Of a DNA stretch of 64,000 bases, positions 27,834-38,697 are shown piece after piece. Every line of letters begins with the position of its first letter. Within the stretch, counting starts at the first letter, position 1. Position numbers and translations under genes: made by a program. This stretch comes from Zobellella endophytica (GTDB lineage: Bacteria > Pseudomonadota > Gammaproteobacteria > Enterobacterales > Aeromonadaceae). The notes below the pieces were generated by a model. It was not told the origin of the DNA and did no database searches. It was given only the letters and a program-made list of their open reading frames with translations. The stretch spans positions 149,781-213,780 of the forward strand of contig NZ_PXYG01000008.1 of assembly GCF_003012775.1 (NCBI RefSeq), given 5' to 3'.

Positions 27834-28853
27834 TCAGTCCAGCCGGCTGCCGCAGCCCCGGTATGGCTGGTCGTCGAGGGTGACCGTGACCCGGTAGGGG
27901 AAGGCCTCGCCGCTCATGTCGTCCTGGCAGCTTTCGTGCCGGACCTCGACCTCGAGCCGGTGATCGGTGCTGGCCGCCCGGTAGCCGGCGTCGTCCGCCA
28001 GGGTTTCCGGGTCGGGCAGCAGCAGCTGGTTCTCGCCGTAGTTGTAGCTGAAGCGGATCTGCCGCCCCTCGCTCACTTCCAGCAGCCAGCCCGGCTCGTT
28101 GCCGGTGGCCCGCAGGGTCACGCCGCGCAGGCGGGCGTCTTCGCGCAGGCCGGCGGCCCTGTCCTCGGTGCAGTCGGAGTAGCTTTGCCCGGCCACTTCC
28201 AGCAGCGCGGTGCCGCCCTTGCTCCACACCAGCGCCTGATCGTTTTCATAGCGGGCGCCGCTGGCGGACACCACCTGGGGCAGCTCCTGGTAGGGCAGCC
28301 CGAAGTTGTCCGGCAGCCAGAGGCCGAGCCGGCCGTCATGGTACTGGGCCACAAACTCGAACGGCTCGCCCTGCTCGGGACGGCAACGATACAGCACGGT
28401 GAGCGGCCCGGCGCTGTCGGCCGCGACCTGCTGCAGCAGGATCTCTACCTGCTCCTTCGGCTGGCCCTGGGTCAGCACGCCGTGGTGCTCCGCCGTGGTC
28501 CACAGCAGCGCGCCCCGGCCGTCGCGGATTTCGCCGCGCACCGCGTAGCGGTGGGCCTCGTCGATGGCGGCCGGATCATAGCTCAGGCTGAAGGGCAGCG
28601 GCACCTGCTTGCCTTCGGTGGCGAAGCTCTGCTCCGCCAGGGTGTCGGCGGGAGCGTCGGCCAGGCTGACGTCCTGCAGCATGATGGTGACCCGGGCATC
28701 GTCCGGCAGGGCGATGCGCTGGCGGTAATTCAGGTTGCCGGAGAGGGTGGCCTGTTCCTGGTCTTCGCGGTCGGTGACTGGTGGCTCGTCGGAGCAGGCG
28801 CCGAGGGTAAGGACGGAAAGCAGCGCCAGGGGCGCGAGACGTACGCTGTGCAT
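27834..28853 (-). CDS. Three-domain lipoprotein: YbaY-like, MliC-like and COG3650-like
   Basis: A 339-residue lipoprotein with lipobox LTLGAC (Cys20). Residues ~35-142 resemble the YbaY/type III pilotin-like lipoprotein domain (LPDDARVTIMLQDVSLADAP). Residues ~150-230 resemble the C-type lysozyme inhibitor domain MliC (LYRCRPEQGEPFEF, VSASGARYEND, WSKGGTALLEV, closing Cys). Residues ~240-339 resemble COG3650 (RATGNEPGWLLEV and the terminal YRGCGSRL). It probably sits in the outer membrane and may guard against host or predator lysozyme. The ATG at 28853 gives the signal peptide; the longer frame does not. Confidence 0.85.
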   Translation of the reverse strand: MHSVRLAPLALLSVLTLGACSDEPPVTDREDQEQATLSGNLNYRQRIALPDDARVTIMLQDVSLADAPADTLAEQSFATEGKQVPLPFSLSYDPAAIDEAHRYAVRGEIRDGRGALLWTTAEHHGVLTQGQPKEQVEILLQQVAADSAGPLTVLYRCRPEQGEPFEFVAQYHDGRLGLWLPDNFGLPYQELPQVVSASGARYENDQALVWSKGGTALLEVAGQSYSDCTEDRAAGLREDARLRGVTLRATGNEPGWLLEVSEGRQIRFSYNYGENQLLLPDPETLADDAGYRAASTDHRLEVEVRHESCQDDMSGEAFPYRVTVTLDDQPYRGCGSRLD

Positions 28854-29005
28854 AGAGGATTCCCGTGTGATGGCCTGGTTCTGGAGACAGGCTTGTTTGG
28901 TGTCGTTCAAATCTAGTCTCAAAGCGGGGGCCCTGTCCATGGGGGCCGGGCATTCCCGCCCGCCGGCGGCGGCGCCATGCATTCGGCTCCGTCATGCCTT
29001 GTCTC

Positions 29006-29572
29006 TCAGTGCCCGGCTTGGCCGAAGGTGGCGTGCAGCAGCTTGCTCAGCAGGGCGCGGGTGGCCTGGTGTTGCTCGCTGTCGTCCGCCAGGAAGGCGG
29101 CGAAGGTGGTGAGGTAGATGCCGGTCAGCAGGATTTCGCCGCCGATGCGGCCCGCGCCCGAGGCCTGCCAGCGGGCGGCCTCCATGAACCATTGCACGGT
29201 GCGGCTGATGCGGGTGATGCCATGGGCCTGCAGGTGGAGGTGCCCCGGCTCCAGCTTGTAGGCCAGCATGTCCCGCACCAGCCGTCGGTAGGGCGCCAGG
29301 TAGTCCAGCCAGGCCATGATGCGGATAAACAGCCGCTCGTCGGCGGGCTCGTCGTCGTCCGGCGGCAGGGCCAGCATGGCGGCATCGGCCCGATCGAACA
29401 GGGCCTCGGCCAGGTCGTCCCGGGAGCGGAAATGGCGGCCGAGCTCGGCCAGGGTCAGCTCCCGGGATTCGGCCAGCTGCAGCAGGCTGAAGGACGCCCA
29501 GGAGCTGTGCAGGGCCAGATGGAGGGCGGCGTCGAGAATGGCGTCCCGTTCGGCGGCGTGGTGCTGCATCAT
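29006..29572 (-). CDS. TetR family transcriptional regulator
   Basis: A 188-residue protein. The N-terminal ~50 residues form the TetR HTH (AILDAALHLALHSSWASFSLLQLAESRELTL, with HFRSRDDLAEALFDRA closing it; the pattern is quoted loosely). The all-helical C-terminal part lacks known ligand motifs. No obvious target is adjacent; the lipoprotein gene downstream is 152 bp away in the same direction. Confidence 0.82.
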   Translation of the reverse strand: MMQHHAAERDAILDAALHLALHSSWASFSLLQLAESRELTLAELGRHFRSRDDLAEALFDRADAAMLALPPDDDEPADERLFIRIMAWLDYLAPYRRLVRDMLAYKLEPGHLHLQAHGITRISRTVQWFMEAARWQASGAGRIGGEILLTGIYLTTFAAFLADDSEQHQATRALLSKLLHATFGQAGH

Positions 29573-29697
29573 GGCGTCCGGCGTTCTGGGTGATGATCCT
29601 CAGTATAGCCGCGTCCCATCGATCACCGCGCCAGCCCGGCAGCCGGCAGGACGGCACGGTGCGGGTCGGGGCGCGAACCCGATCCCGGCCTGGGCAC

Positions 29698-29723
29698 AAA
29701 AAAACCCCGCGAGGCGCGGGGTT
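29698..29723 (-). terminator. Rho-independent terminator of the TRAP operon
   Basis: AAACCCCGCG and CGCGGGGTTT flank a short loop (29702-29723), and on the minus strand a run of seven T follows. It lies 22 bp after the TAXI subunit stop. Confidence 0.92.
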
Positions 29724-29745
29724 TGGCGGTGATGTACGGTCGGGC

Positions 29746-30753
29746 TTACTGCTGGACCTCGGTCAGGGTCTTGCCCTGCTCGGTCCAGAACTTCTTGGCG
29801 CCGTCGTGCATCGGGGTCACGATGCCCAGGGTGCCGTCTTCCACCGTCATGGCCTCGGCCGCCTGGGATACGGAGTACATGAACTTGAGGCCGTCGTCGG
29901 AGAAGATTTCCTTCAGGGTGTCGTACACCCGCGCTTCGGACAGGTGGCGGCCGGCGACCCACAGGGCGGAGTCCTGCACGGTGACCACGTCGTAGTCCAC
30001 GCCCGGGTAGGTATCGGCGGGAATGGTGACCTTGGCGTAGTAGGGGTGATCATTGAACAGGGTGCCCTGCTCGGCGGCTTCATACACCTGCAGCAGACGG
30101 ACCTTGTTGCTGGAGGCGGCCTGGATCACCGAGGCGTTGGGGAAGCCGGCGAATACCCAGAGGGCGTCGATCTGACGATCCCCCAGGGCGGAGGCGCCCT
30201 GGTTGTAGCCGATGTACTGGGGGCTTATCTTGTCCCACAGGCCCACGCCTTCGAAGAAGCGCTGGGCCGAGGCGGCGGCACCGGAGCCGGCCGGGCCCAC
30301 GGCGATGTTCTTGCCTTCCAGCTGGGAAACGTCGGTGATGCCGGAGCCGTCGAGCACGATCAGGTGGGCCGGGGCACCGTACAGGTAGGAAATGGCCTGG
30401 GCGTTGCGGTACTTGCGGGTGTCGTTGGTCAGCTTGCCGTTCAGCCCCAGGTACATGTCGCCGGAGTAGACGATGCCGAAGTCGGCGTCGCGGGAGTTGA
30501 CCCGGCGCAGGTTTTCCACCGAGCCGGCGGAGGCCATGTTGGACACTTCCACCCCTTCCATGTTGCGCGACAGGCGGGTGGCGATACCGTTGGAGAAGTA
30601 CTGGAAGGTACCGCCGTCCGGGCCGCCGGAGAACGCCAGGCGCTCGGTCTGGGCCTGGGCCGTGGCGTTCATGCCGAAGCCCGCCACCGCGACCAGGGCC
30701 ACGGAGGTCAGCGTCTTGGAAGCTTTGAACCGTTGTTTCAACATCATGGTCAT
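29746..30753 (-). CDS. TAXI family TRAP transporter solute-binding subunit
   Basis: A 335-residue periplasmic binding protein. A long signal peptide (about residues 1-33, ending TAQA) is followed by the TAXI start RLAFSGGPDGGTFQYFSNGIA and the family core LEGKNIAVGPAGSGAAASAQR. TAXI proteins feed fused TRAP permeases, and known ligands include glutamate, 2-oxoglutarate and other carboxylates. The last gene of the operon permease - universal stress protein - binding subunit. Confidence 0.93.
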   Translation of the reverse strand: MTMMLKQRFKASKTLTSVALVAVAGFGMNATAQAQTERLAFSGGPDGGTFQYFSNGIATRLSRNMEGVEVSNMASAGSVENLRRVNSRDADFGIVYSGDMYLGLNGKLTNDTRKYRNAQAISYLYGAPAHLIVLDGSGITDVSQLEGKNIAVGPAGSGAAASAQRFFEGVGLWDKISPQYIGYNQGASALGDRQIDALWVFAGFPNASVIQAASSNKVRLLQVYEAAEQGTLFNDHPYYAKVTIPADTYPGVDYDVVTVQDSALWVAGRHLSEARVYDTLKEIFSDDGLKFMYSVSQAAEAMTVEDGTLGIVTPMHDGAKKFWTEQGKTLTEVQQ

Positions 30754-30808
30754 TTCCTCTTTGTTATGGTTTCTCTCGGTCTTCCTTCGAGAAGGGGGAG
30801 CGGGCCTC

Positions 30809-31258
30809 TCAGCCGCGCTCGGGTACGGTCAATACCGGAATGGTGGATTTGCGGATCAGCCGCTCGGTGGTGGAGCCGAGCAGCAGCTTTTCGACCCCGT
30901 GGCGGCCGTGGGTGCCCATCACGATGAGATCGGCGCCGAGCCGGCTGGCCTGGGCCAGGATTTCCTCGGCGGCCGGGCCTATCACCACGTCGGTGGTCAG
31001 TTCGCCCGCGAAATCGCCGAAGCAGCGGCCGGCGAAGTCGTGCATGTCGGCCACCGCCTGGGTCTTGACCTCCTTGACGAAGTCGTCCATCACGCTGGCG
31101 GGAATGCTGCGCCGGTGCCGGTCACCCAGTTCGGTGATCACGTGCAAAACATGCAGCCGGGCCCCGTGCACCCCGGCCAGCTGGCTGGCCAGGGAGGCCG
31201 CCTTGGCGGCCCCTTCGGAAAAGTCGGTGGCGTATACGACAAGCTTTATCTGAGCCAT
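30809..31258 (-). CDS. Universal stress protein (UspA family) within the TRAP operon
   Basis: A 149-residue protein of the UspA fold. VVYATDFSEGAAKAA starts it, and the ATP-binding G-2x-G-9x-G-S/T signature is present as GTHGRHGVEKLLLGSTTERL. The ATG at 31258 has AAGGA nine bases upstream; the ATG at 31267 overlaps that box. UspA genes inside TRAP operons are known, TeaD of Halomonas regulating the TeaABC ectoine transporter. A similar regulatory role on this transporter is likely. Confidence 0.92.
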   Translation of the reverse strand: MAQIKLVVYATDFSEGAAKAASLASQLAGVHGARLHVLHVITELGDRHRRSIPASVMDDFVKEVKTQAVADMHDFAGRCFGDFAGELTTDVVIGPAAEEILAQASRLGADLIVMGTHGRHGVEKLLLGSTTERLIRKSTIPVLTVPERG

Positions 31259-31273
31259 GTTGTGCATCCTTAC

Positions 31274-33481
31274 TTAGCTGGCGTTGGAGTGATTGACCTT
31301 GTTCACCGGCGCGGCGGTTCCTTCCCGCTGCAGCCACCAGACCAGGGCGATCAGGGCCAGGCCGGCGATGTCGGAGAGGAAGGTCGGCCAGTACAGCAGC
31401 AGGGTGCCGGCACCCAGCAGCAGCCACTCGAACAGCCGGGTCTTGCGCCGCAGGTAGCCCATGGAGAAGGCGCCGAAGGCGATGGTGCCCAGGGTGGCGG
31501 AGACGAAGGCGGTGATGATCTCCATCACTGTGCCGTCGAGCAGCATGGCCGGCACATAGGCGAACAGCAGCGGCATCACGTACAGCATCTTGGCGAACTT
31601 GAACGAGGTCCAGCCGGTTTTCCAGGGATCCGAGCCGGCGATGGCGGCGCCCGCGTAGGCGGCCACGCACACCGGTGGGGTGATGTTTGAGTCTTGTGAC
31701 AGCCAGTACACGATCATGTGGGCGGCGATGGCCGACACCCCGAACTCGCCCAGGGCGGGCACCGCCAGCACGGCGACGATCAGGTAGGCGGCGGTGACCG
31801 GCACGCCCATGCCCAGCACCAGGGAGGCGATGGCCACCAGCACCAGGGCCAGGAACAGGCTGTCGCCGGCCATGGAGATGATGAGATCCGAGAACTTGAG
31901 GCCCATGCCGGTGAGCGAAATGGTGCCGACGATGACCCCGATCACGCCGATGGTGGCCCCGACGATCAGGGTGTTGCGCGCCCCCACCTGGATGGCATCC
32001 CAGATCTCCTTCGGCCCCATGCGGGTTTCCTTGTTGACCCAGCTCACCGCGATGCAGGACAGGGTGGCCCAGAAGGCGGAGTTGCCGGCGGAACGGCCGC
32101 TCAGCAGCAGCACCGTGATGATCACCAGCGGCAGCGCATAGTACCAGCCGGCCTTGAACACCGTCTTCCAGTGCGGGATTTCCTCGCCCTGGATGCCCAC
32201 CAGGCCGTGTTTCTTGGCCTCGAAGTGCACCATGCAGTACACCGCCAGGAAGTAGAGGATGGCGGGCCCGACGGACAGCAGCATGATGGTGGAGTAGGGG
32301 GTGCCGGTAAGCTCGGCCATCAGGAAGCCGCCCGCGCCCATGATGGGGGGCAGGAACATGCCGCCGATGGAGGCCGCGGGCTCGATGGCGCCGGCCACGT
32401 GGGGCTTGAAGCCGGCCCGTTTCATCATCGGGATGGTGAAGGCGCCGGAGGACACGGTATTGGCGATGGCGGAGCCGGACACCGAGCCGAACAGGGCGGA
32501 GGAGATCACCGCCACCTTGGCCGGGCCGCCGGTGGAGCGCCCGGCCAGGGCCAGGGGCAGGTCGATAAAGAACTTGCCGGCGCCGGACTTCTGCAGGAAG
32601 GCACCGAAGAAGATGAACAGGATCACGTAGGTGGCCAGCACGCTGGCCATGACCCCGAATACCCCGTTGGTGGTGAGGAACAGGGCGGTGGCCAGGCGCT
32701 CGAAGCGGAAGCCGCGGTGGGCGAACAGCTCCGGCAGGTAGGGACCGAACAGGGCGAAGGCGATCATCGCCACCCCGATCAGGGTGATGGACCAGCCCAG
32801 CACCCGGCGGCACACTTCCAGCGACAGCAGCAGGCCGACGATGCTGATCAGCATGTCCACCTCGTTTTCGGCGCCGGCGCGGTAGTTGAGCGCCTCGAAC
32901 TGGGTGATCCAGTACACCACGGTACCGGCGAGCATGGCCGCGAGGATGACGTCGCTGGCGGTGGGGCTGTTGTGGTTGCGCTGGTTCAGCCACTGATCCA
33001 GCGGCAGCAGCACGGCGGCGAAGGGCAGCACCAGCCACAGGGTGTAATGCAGCTTGTCCAGATCCTGCTCCAGCGCCAGGCCGAGGCCGTCGTATTCCCA
33101 GGTTTCCCGGAACAGGGTGATCTGCTGGTAGAAGGCGGTGGGCGAGTCGTAGATCAGGAAACAACTCACCAGCACCGACAACAGGGCGGCGGAGATGAGT
33201 GACAGGCCGCCGTGGGCGGTGCGGGTGCCGGCCGGATAGAGCAGGAACACCAGCACGAAGGTGATCAGGACATAAACGCCCAGGTGGTATTCGGTGCTGA
33301 GGGCGGCGACACCGGCGCCGTAGAAGTAAATGGCTACCATCACCGCGGCCATGGCGGCCACCAGCCAAGCCCAGGGGCCGCTGAGCTTGCGCTCGGTCTT
33401 GGCGTCTTTTTCCATCAGCTCCTTGAGCTTCCTGCGCTCTTCGGGGCTGAGGCTGTCGAGCTGCTGTTCTTCGTTTGACAT
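31274..33481 (-). CDS. TRAP transporter fused permease (DctQ-DctM)
   Basis: A 735-residue inner-membrane protein joining a small DctQ-like domain (first ~200 residues after a charged N-terminal region rich in Glu/Lys) to a large DctM-like domain with the usual FGSVSGSAIANTVSSGAFTIP and PPIMGAGGFLMAELTGTPY motifs. Fused permeases of this form pair with TAXI binding proteins, as found here. Transport is driven by Na+ or H+. The ATG at 33481 has AGAGG upstream; the longer frame is unsupported. First gene of the operon. Confidence 0.94.
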   Translation of the reverse strand: MSNEEQQLDSLSPEERRKLKELMEKDAKTERKLSGPWAWLVAAMAAVMVAIYFYGAGVAALSTEYHLGVYVLITFVLVFLLYPAGTRTAHGGLSLISAALLSVLVSCFLIYDSPTAFYQQITLFRETWEYDGLGLALEQDLDKLHYTLWLVLPFAAVLLPLDQWLNQRNHNSPTASDVILAAMLAGTVVYWITQFEALNYRAGAENEVDMLISIVGLLLSLEVCRRVLGWSITLIGVAMIAFALFGPYLPELFAHRGFRFERLATALFLTTNGVFGVMASVLATYVILFIFFGAFLQKSGAGKFFIDLPLALAGRSTGGPAKVAVISSALFGSVSGSAIANTVSSGAFTIPMMKRAGFKPHVAGAIEPAASIGGMFLPPIMGAGGFLMAELTGTPYSTIMLLSVGPAILYFLAVYCMVHFEAKKHGLVGIQGEEIPHWKTVFKAGWYYALPLVIITVLLLSGRSAGNSAFWATLSCIAVSWVNKETRMGPKEIWDAIQVGARNTLIVGATIGVIGVIVGTISLTGMGLKFSDLIISMAGDSLFLALVLVAIASLVLGMGVPVTAAYLIVAVLAVPALGEFGVSAIAAHMIVYWLSQDSNITPPVCVAAYAGAAIAGSDPWKTGWTSFKFAKMLYVMPLLFAYVPAMLLDGTVMEIITAFVSATLGTIAFGAFSMGYLRRKTRLFEWLLLGAGTLLLYWPTFLSDIAGLALIALVWWLQREGTAAPVNKVNHSNAS

Positions 33482-34190
33482 CGTTAACCTCTGTTTTTTG
33501 CTCCTGCCACCGGGTGGCGGGTCGGCTTTCCCTGCCACTGATCACCTTGCCGTCACGCTGCGGTCATCAGGTTGGCGTTTCAATTAACAAAGTGTCTGCA
33601 AAAAAGAGACCAGTTTTGCGCAATTGCCCCAAAATGGTGCCCTGGCGTTACATTCACACTACAAGAGGAACGCTTGTGGTTAACTTTTATCCCGGCCACA
33701 GGATGAAAATGGGTGGGAATCCGCCATTTGTCGAATGATGGTGGGTGCTTTTCCCCCCATGACCCGCCAGAGCATAGCCGAGCCGGACAAGCTTCGCCCG
33801 AGCGGCGGGGAGAGAAAGCTATGATGCAGAGAAGTGGCGCCACTGTTTGCCTGGAAGCGGGCCGGCCCGGGCGTAATGCGGCCCGCTTAAAGCAGGGCGG
33901 CGGGGTTGTTGGCCCGCGCAAGAAGAGGGCGGAACGCCATGGGCGGATTTCCACCCATGAGGTTGTGATCGGCCCGGGCGCGCAGCACAGGCCGGGGCGA
34001 CAGAGAGAGGCTGCTGCTCGGTCCGGTTTTGATGCTGCTGTTCTTTGGTGGGCTACTGACGCTGCTGGTGGCGGCCGTGCGATAAGCCGGCAGATAACCC
34101 AGCCATCTCATCTGGTGTTGAGGCGCGGCGACGGATGACGTTGACGTGCCGTTCTTTCTTGTCGTTTTTCTCGTTATGCCGGTTGCCGGC
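33482..34190. other. Intergenic region with a possible MITE-like element
   Basis: About 700 bp without a convincing gene. It should contain the TRAP operon promoter near 33560-33650. At 33709-33726 and 33940-33958 lies an imperfect inverted repeat (ATGGGTGGGAATCCGCCA and its near complement, 16 of 18 matching) that bounds 250 bp, the size of a small non-autonomous element. No target duplication is evident. The remaining frames look like chance. Confidence 0.45.
33709..33958. repeat. 250-bp segment bounded by 18-bp imperfect inverted repeats
   Basis: The left end is ATGGGTGGGAATCCGCCA and the right end TGGGCGGATTTCCACCCAT. Reverse complementing the right end gives 16 of 18 identities. The interior encodes nothing recognised. 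It could be a MITE or two copies of a short repeat in opposite orientation. Confidence 0.4.
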
Positions 34191-34560
34191 TCAAATACCG
34201 GTGAGCCAGCCATGGGTATCTTCGGCGCGATCCCACTGAACGTCGTTCAGGGCCCGGCGTAACCCCAGCGTCGTCGCGCCGATGCCGCCATCGCCAACCG
34301 GGTACTCCTGCCCCTTGTAGATTCAGGGTGCCAACCGGCGCCAGCACCGCGGCGCTGTCGGACAGCGCGGTTTCGCAGCCGGGCCTGGCGGCGCGTTCGA
34401 ACAGGTTGCGGATCATGGCGGCAGTGGCCTCGGTGTCGATGTCCGGCAACGCCTGCCGCTCTGGGCAAACCGCACTATGTTGCGGTCCATGCGGAAGATT
34501 TTGATCGAGCCGTCATCGTGGCGTACCGTCGGTCGATCGGGTGGTCTGCTGGGCCGAAAC
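34191..34560 (-). pseudogene. Decayed branched-chain amino acid aminotransferase (ilvE-like) remnant
   Basis: Minus-strand pieces in different frames match class IV branched-chain aminotransferases in order: an N-terminal region (RHDDGSIKIFRMDRNIVRFAQS), then after a frameshift ERQALPDIDTEATAAMIRNL, then SDSAAVLAPVGTLNLQG, and after another frameshift YPVGDGGIGATTLGLRRAL with the typical C-terminus RAEDTHGWLTGI and stop at 34191. The family is about 330 residues, but these pieces span only ~120, so the middle with the PLP lysine has been deleted. It is therefore non-functional. Boundaries are approximate on the 5' side. Confidence 0.75.
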
Positions 34561-34612
34561 CGGAACAAGGTGAAACCCGCATGATAAAAGATGGCTGAAC
34601 GTGAAGACACGT

Positions 34613-34918
34613 CTAGATGTAATAATCGACCTGGTGGCGTGCTATCCGTAGGTTGCCCAGTTCCTCACGTACACGCAAATGGGCGGGATGGATGGCATAG
34701 CCCGCCAGCGCCTCCAGCGAGTCGAACTCTGAATACAGCACCACATCGCAGGCAAAGTCGATTTTGCTGATGTCGATACCAATTTCCAGCGTTCTTAGTC
34801 CAGGAATTTCACCGCGTATACTTTCAAAAGCTGATTTCACCTTCTGAATATTAGTGAGGCGTTCTCGTTCGTTATCGCCACGCAGATTCCACATAACAAT
34901 GTGTTTTACCGGCTTCAT
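34613..34918 (-). CDS. Dabb (stress-responsive A/B barrel) family protein
   Basis: A 101-residue protein beginning KHIVMWNLRGDN and containing LRTLEIGIDISK and the HPAHLRVREEL helix, the Dabb pattern. The fold is a dimeric ferredoxin-like barrel. The specific role is unknown. It sits beside the aminotransferase remnant and has no operon partner. Confidence 0.85.
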   Translation of the reverse strand: MKPVKHIVMWNLRGDNERERLTNIQKVKSAFESIRGEIPGLRTLEIGIDISKIDFACDVVLYSEFDSLEALAGYAIHPAHLRVREELGNLRIARHQVDYYI

Positions 34919-35250
34919 AGCGTATCCAATGTTAGTCTTGTGGATAAAGTCTTGGCCTGCATATTTCTATGCAAGCCGTATTTGAGGCTTTTGCCGGAGG
35001 GAAGAGCTGTCTGCCTCAGAAACGCAACACCACAATAAAAAGTGGGATAAGCATGACGTTGTTCAATATCAAAAAAATACTCTGACCTGTCCTTGCCTCC
35101 GTGGTAATGCCTCTATTGGGGATAGGCATTTTTGAACGTCGGGTTAATAAATAGCTGATCCTAATAGTGCTACATTCTGGCTGTTCCGTAACCATTTTCA
35201 GGAAAGGGCGAAACCGTATGTCAAGGGGGCGGCAGGCGGCTCAGTCCTGA
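34919..35250. other. Intergenic region between the Dabb and dctD genes
   Basis: About 330 bp, more AT-rich than its surroundings, with no open frame of note, no clear hairpin with a T-run, and no recognised binding site. It should hold the Dabb promoter and the end of the dctBD transcript. Confidence 0.5.
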
Positions 35251-36605
<1,355 letters not shown>

Positions 36606-36609
<4 letters not shown>

Positions 36610-38585
36610 GGCTGCTCCTGCGTGGTCGCCTGGCCCCGTTTCAGGGCCAGGGTGAAGATGGCGCCGCCCTGGGGATGATTGCGGGCGCTGAGCTCACCTT
36701 CCAGGCTGTGGGCGATACGGTGGGAGATGGACAATCCCAGCCCCAGGCCCGCGGACTTGGTGGTATAGAAGGGTTCGAAAATATGCGCCAGCACGTCGTC
36801 GGCCAGCCCGGGTCCGTGATCGCGCACCGACAGGGCCACCCGCTGGCCGCCGGTGTTGAGGCCGATTTCGATCAGCGGCGCCGGCTGCCCGGCCATGGCC
36901 TGCAGGGCGTTGCTGATCAGGTTGACCAGCACCTGCTCGAGCCGGCCGATGTCGCCCTGCACCCGGATCCGCGCCAGATCCTCGGGCCAGAAGATGTGCG
37001 CATTCTGCTGCTCCAGCTGGCTGCCCATGATCACCATGACTCCCTGGCGCAGCTGCTGCAAGCTGACCTGCTGGCTGTTGTCCCCGTTCTGGCGGGCGAA
37101 TTCCTTCAGCGGCTGCAGTATGGCGGCCATGCGCCCGGCCAGGCCGGCGATCTCTTCCAGGTTAGTGGCCACCGCCCCGGTCTTGCCCCGCTCCAGCAGC
37201 TTGCGGCCGTTGTCGGCGTAGTGGCGAATGGCGGTGAGCGGCTGGTTCAGCTCGTGGTTGATACCGGCGGACAGCTGGCCCAGCAGCGCCAGCTTGGCGG
37301 TCTGGATCAGCTGGTTCTGGGTCTGATGATGCAGCTCTATTTCCTGCTGCAGGCGCTGGTTGGCATCGGTCAGCTCCCGGGTGCGCAGCTGAACCCGCTG
37401 CTCGAGCTTTTCGTGGGCGAGCTGCAGCTCGGCCTCGTAGCCTTTCTTCAGCCGGTGCCGGGCGTGCAGGAACAGCACCAGCGCGGCCAGCACCAGGTAG
37501 AAGGTGAGCCCCAGCGCCAGGCTCTGGAAGACTCGGGCCTCCAGCGGGCGCAGGCTGGCCAGCACCGCCACCCGCATGCCGGCGTCGGGCACCAGCCGGC
37601 TCAGCAGCAGGTAATGGCCGGTTTGCTGCGGGTGCAGTTGTTCGGCGTCCGGTGCGCTGTCGATCAGGGTCAGCAGCAGGTCGCCTTCCGGGGTGGCCTC
37701 CCGCCGTACCACATCCAGCGGCAGCAGCGGGGCGTCACCGTAACGCTGGCTGGCGGCGATGCGTTCGATATCGGTGCCGGTGAGGCCGGCCGGCAGGGCC
37801 CGGGCCGGCTCTCGTGCCGGTATGTTCTGCAACTGGCTGAGCTCGTGGTTGCCGTAACGGCGGCTGGCCACGACATGGCTGCGCTCGGGATCCGGCTGGG
37901 GCGACAAGGTGCGAAAACGCCAGTGGGCGCGGGTGGAGATAAAGATGACACCGTCTTCGTCCATCACCAGGATGTCCTGCAGGGGATCGTTCCAGTCTTC
38001 CTCGATGTCTTCCAGATCGACCTTGACCACGGTCACGCCGATGATCTCGCCGGCCAGGGTAACCGGGTAGGAGAAAAAGTAGCCCCTGACCCGGGAGGTG
38101 TTGCCGAGGGCGAAATAACGGCCGCCGCCGCCTTCCATCGCCTGCTGGAAATAGGGACGGAAGCTGTAGTCGTTGCCGATGAAGGGCCTGGGCTGATCCC
38201 AGTTGCTGGCGGCGAGGGTAATGCCGTTGGTACCGATCAGGTAGCTGTCGGTGGCGCCCATGGTGTCGTTGACCCAGGCCAGGTAGCGGTTGGCGCGGTC
38301 GGCCAGCTCCGCATCCTCCGGCGTCAGCAGCAGCTGGATCAGCTGTTGCTGGCTGGCCAGCAGGCGCGGCAGATCCTTGTGCCTGTCCAGCTGGTGCTGC
38401 AGGTTGATGATGTAGCGGCTGAGGTTGGCGTCGGCGCGGGCACGGATCTGCTCCAGCGCCTGGGTGCGGGCGCCGGACACCAGCAGAAAGCCGAGCAGGA
38501 CCATGCCCAGCAACAGCAGCAGTAGCGTGATACCCCGGCCGGAGGCGGCCGCAGTGGGATGACGAGGGGAGGTTGCAGTGTTCAT
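36606..38585 (-). CDS. dctB: C4-dicarboxylate sensor histidine kinase DctB
   Basis: A 659-residue membrane kinase. Two transmembrane helices (about 20-40 and 355-375) enclose a periplasmic double-PDC sensing domain with the DctB landmarks DTMGATDSYLIGTNGITLAASNWDQ (around residue 110, quoted by its first part) and FIGNDYSFRPYF. The cytoplasmic part has the HisKA box with GQLSAGINHELNQPL and an HATPase domain (DHGPGL, GLGLGLSIS). It senses succinate, fumarate or malate and phosphorylates DctD. It is divergent from the small gene at 38698. Confidence 0.94.
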
Positions 38586-38697
38586 CTTGGCCGAATTATG
38601 CGCCTAGTCCCGGCGGATTGGAATGGCCGGCATGGTGGCGCCCTTGAGTCGGACACCGGGTTGCGGCGACAATGGCGTTTTCTCTGACGGAGCCCCC

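Noticed and set aside
33598..33612. A possible sigma-54 promoter for the TRAP operon (TGGTCT-N5-TTGC on the minus strand)
   Set aside because: Only the GG and TTGC elements match; too weak to call, though it would link DctD to the operon.
33713..34138. A 141-codon plus-strand frame
   Set aside because: Low-complexity Arg/Gly/Ala composition without family match; it crosses the possible MITE.
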